A program made the translations under genes and the position numbers. This document shows positions 6,051 to 8,583 of a DNA stretch of 8,583 nt, piece after piece. Each line of letters begins with the position of its first letter. Within the stretch, counting starts at the first letter, position 1. Below the pieces are notes generated by a model. It was not told where the DNA came from and searched no databases. It was given only the letters and a program-made list of their open reading frames with translations. This DNA is from Bacteroidota bacterium. GTDB lineage: Bacteria > Bacteroidota > Bacteroidia > Flavobacteriales > Weeksellaceae. Where the stretch lies: contig JAFDZJ010000163.1 in the NCBI GenBank assembly GCA_018266965.1, positions 1 through 8,583 on the forward strand, given 5' to 3'.

Positions 6051-8583
6051 TAATAGATGCTTATGCCATGATATTTCGTGGTTATTATGCACTTATCCGA
6101 AACCCAAGGCTTACCAGTAGTGGTTTGGATACTTCAGCAATATTTGGATTTACCAACTCGTTGATAGAGCTTATTAAAAGAGAGAAACCTACACATCTTG
6201 CTGTGGTTTTCGATGTTGGAAAAGCAAGTGTTAGAACCGAAGATTTTGCCGAATACAAAGCCAATAGAAGCGAAACACCTGAAGCTATAAAAATTGCAGT
6301 TCCCTACATACACAGTATTTTGGAAGCAATGCACATTCCTATTCTAGGAGTAGAAGGCTATGAAGCCGATGATGTAATTGGCACAATTGCAGGGAAAGCC
6401 GAAAACGAAGGTTACCAAGTATATATGGTAACACCAGACAAAGATTTCGCCCAATTGGTAACCAATAATATAAAAATATACAAACCTGCGTCCAAAAGTG
6501 GAGAAATAGAAATTTTGGGCGTAGAGGAAGTCAATGCAAAATATGAAATTGAAAACCCCAAACAGGTTATAGATTTCCTTGCTATGATGGGAGATGCAGT
6601 GGACAATATCCCCGGACTAGAAGGTGTTGGAGAAAAAACGGCTATGAAATTTCTAAAAGAATACGGAAGTATAGAGAATTTATTGGCAAATACACAGGAT
6701 CTAAAAGGAAAATTAAAAGAAAAGGTAGAAAATTCAGCAGAGAGAGGACTTTTATCAAAGAAATTAGCCACCATTATTTGCGATGTACCTATCGATTTCC
6801 ATCAAGAACAGTATGATTTGGACTTGCCAGATTTCGAAAAGGTAAGAACGGTTTTTGATGAGTTAGAATTCCGAAGACTCTATGAAAATCTGTATCGTGC
6901 TTTCAACCAAACCCAAGACAATAACAATTCGGAAGTCGAAAATCCAGAAAAAAAGGAAGGAACTCAAAAATTAGATATAAAAAAATCCACCGCTTTTGTT
7001 GGTGATTTGTTTGCAAGTTTCGAAGAATTGGACTCGCAAACAAGTACCAAAACAACCATTAAGGAAAGTCAATCGCTATACCAATATATAGATACCGAAA
7101 AGGCTATTAGGATTTTGGTTGAAAATTTGTGTTCGCAAAAAGCAGTAAGTTTTAAGTTGATGACTTCCGGAACAGAAAATCCAACAGTACTTGGGGTAAG
7201 TTTTTCCTATAAAAAAGGATTAGGATATTTTATTCCATTTCCAAAAAATCAATCCGAGAAGAGTGTAGTTTTGGAAAATCTAAAACCTTTTTTTGAAAAA
7301 GAAGATATACTAAAAATAGGACACAACTTAAAAGTAGATTTCAAAATTCTTTTACAATTGGGGATAGAAATAAAAGGCAATCTTATGGATACCATGATTG
7401 CACATTATCTACTAAACCCAGATGGAAGACATGGACTGGACTATCTGTCCGAAATATACCTGAATTACTCCTTGATTTCCGAAGAAGAAATGTTGGGCAA
7501 AAAAGGGAAAAACCAACTGCTTTGGGACAATATTTCTTTTGAAAATTTAGCAAAATACGAGGCAGAAACCTGTGATATTATTGGAAGAATTCAAGAAATT
7601 TTCTCTCCACAATTACAAAAAGAAAATCTAGAAAAACTTTTTTATTCTATAGAAATGCCATTGATGAAAGTATTGGCAAAGATGGAAATGGTAGGAATAG
7701 CTTTGGATAAAAACTGGCTCTCCCAAGAAAGTTTGGAGTTGGAAAAAGACTTAAAAAATTTGGAGAAAACAATTTTTGAGTTATCAGGAGAAGACTTTAA
7801 TATGAACTCTCCAAAACAACTGGGCGAGATATTATTCGAAAAATTACAATTGGATCCCAAAGCGAAAAAGACCAAAACAGGACAATATGCTACCTCCGAA
7901 GATATTTTACAAAAACTGATTTCCAAACACGAAATTATCCCATCAATATTGGAATATCGTTCTTTACAGAAATTGAAATCCACCTATGTTGATGCTTTGC
8001 CAAACCAAATTTCTACTACAGACAATAGGGTACATACCAATTTTTCGCAAACAACAGCTGCAACAGGAAGATTGGCCTCTCTTAATCCTAATTTGCAAAA
8101 TATACCTATACGATTGGAAAGAGGACGACAAGTCCGTGGTGCTTTTGTTGCTAAACCCGGCTTCAAAATCATCGCTGCCGATTATTCTCAAATAGAATTG
8201 CGATTAATTGCAGAAATATCCAAAGAAGAAAATATGATAAAAGCTTTCCAAAATGGAGAAGATATTCATGCTTCCACAGCTGCAAAATTATTTGATGTTC
8301 CACTTTCTGAAGTTACAAAAACACAACGCTCACAAGCCAAAACAGTAAACTTCGGGATAATATATGGTCAAGGTGCTTTTGGATTGGCGGAACAAACGGG
8401 GCTTTCCAGAACAGAAGCCAAAAATATGATTGATTCCTATTTTGAAAATTATCCTCAACTAAAATTGTACATGGCAAACCAAGTCCAGAAAGCTAGAGAA
8501 AATGGTTTTGTAGAAACTATACTCGGTAGGAGAAGACACCTGAAAGACATCAATTCCAATAATTTTGTGGTAAAAGGTCATGC
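6020..8583 (+). CDS. polA: DNA polymerase I (3' end outside window), degenerate proofreading site
   Basis: PolA removes RNA primers and fills gaps in Okazaki-fragment maturation and repair. 854 codons are present without frameshift. The 5'-nuclease domain (about 1-300) keeps its acidic motifs: FLIDAYAMIFRGYYAL, FDVGKASVR, EGYEADDVIG, TPDKDFAQLV and GDAVDNIPGLEGVGEKTA. A polar linker follows at about 300-355. The 3'-5' exonuclease-like domain (about 356-535) is altered. The DTE of motif I is replaced by K379-L-M381, motif II keeps N436 and D440, and the motif III Asp is T517 (YEAET). These correspond to E. coli D355, E357, D424 and D501. The polymerase domain shows motif A (AADYSQIELR, D721) and the O-helix R770, K774, F778, Y782. 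Phe778 implies discrimination against dideoxynucleotides. Motif C (HDE) lies beyond the edge. The start is ATG 6020; ATG 6026 is an alternative giving MLTDKRLFLIDA. Proofreading is probably absent while nuclease and polymerase functions remain. Confidence 0.97.
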   Translation, partial: MTMLTDKRLFLIDAYAMIFRGYYALIRNPRLTSSGLDTSAIFGFTNSLIELIKREKPTHLAVVFDVGKASVRTEDFAEYKANRSETPEAIKIAVPYIHSILEAMHIPILGVEGYEADDVIGTIAGKAENEGYQVYMVTPDKDFAQLVTNNIKIYKPASKSGEIEILGVEEVNAKYEIENPKQVIDFLAMMGDAVDNIPGLEGVGEKTAMKFLKEYGSIENLLANTQDLKGKLKEKVENSAERGLLSKKLATIICDVPIDFHQEQYDLDLPDFEKVRTVFDELEFRRLYENLYRAFNQTQDNNNSEVENPEKKEGTQKLDIKKSTAFVGDLFASFEELDSQTSTKTTIKESQSLYQYIDTEKAIRILVENLCSQKAVSFKLMTSGTENPTVLGVSFSYKKGLGYFIPFPKNQSEKSVVLENLKPFFEKEDILKIGHNLKVDFKILLQLGIEIKGNLMDTMIAHYLLNPDGRHGLDYLSEIYLNYSLISEEEMLGKKGKNQLLWDNISFENLAKYEAETCDIIGRIQEIFSPQLQKENLEKLFYSIEMPLMKVLAKMEMVGIALDKNWLSQESLELEKDLKNLEKTIFELSGEDFNMNSPKQLGEILFEKLQLDPKAKKTKTGQYATSEDILQKLISKHEIIPSILEYRSLQKLKSTYVDALPNQISTTDNRVHTNFSQTTAATGRLASLNPNLQNIPIRLERGRQVRGAFVAKPGFKIIAADYSQIELRLIAEISKEENMIKAFQNGEDIHASTAAKLFDVPLSEVTKTQRSQAKTVNFGIIYGQGAFGLAEQTGLSRTEAKNMIDSYFENYPQLKLYMANQVQKARENGFVETILGRRRHLKDINSNNFVVKGH

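Noticed and set aside
7642..7983. Minus-strand open frames opposite polA
   Set aside because: They overlap an uninterrupted, motif-rich polA frame and show no protein family features.

Overview
The window looks like chromosomal DNA of a Bacteroidota bacterium, most likely a flavobacterium of the Chryseobacterium/Weeksellaceae type. It is AT-rich. Its possible promoters match the Bacteroidota -7 element TAnnTTTG, with few useful Shine-Dalgarno sites. It carries a TonB-dependent receptor with an N-terminal carboxypeptidase-regulatory-like domain and a type II signal-peptide lipoprotein. The DNA polymerase I reads like flavobacterial PolA. Genus assignment is from memory of protein style, not from a search.

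Layout. (1) Positions 1-871, minus strand: an ECF sigma factor overlapping by 11 bases the start of a small two-helix membrane protein that runs off the left edge; this looks like a sigma/putative anti-sigma pair. (2) 872-1507: a 5'-truncated fragment of an unidentified protein (1003-1275), immediately preceded by a 43-bp stretch that is about 81% identical to the promoter and first ten codons of polA. One or two hairpins follow. (3) 1508-5781, minus strand: a two-gene operon, a 930-residue TonB-dependent receptor followed after 53 bases by a 475-residue beta-helix-like lipoprotein. Together they look like an outer-membrane uptake or binding system of unknown substrate. A ten-codon upstream ORF ends in an ATGA overlap with the receptor start. 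(4) 5782-6019: a divergent control region with three copies of the octamer TATTAACA/TGTTAATA. (5) 6020 to the right edge, plus strand: polA, missing roughly its last 70-90 codons.

The main unusual points are two. The start region of polA is present twice as direct repeats (984-1026 and 6008-6050) that bracket the receptor/lipoprotein operon and the gene fragment, as if a ~5 kb module entered at the 5' end of polA or a rearrangement copied that end. Also, PolA has intact 5'-nuclease and polymerase motifs but has lost three of the four carboxylates of the 3'-5' proofreading site. I found no RNA genes, CRISPR array, transposase or phage genes.
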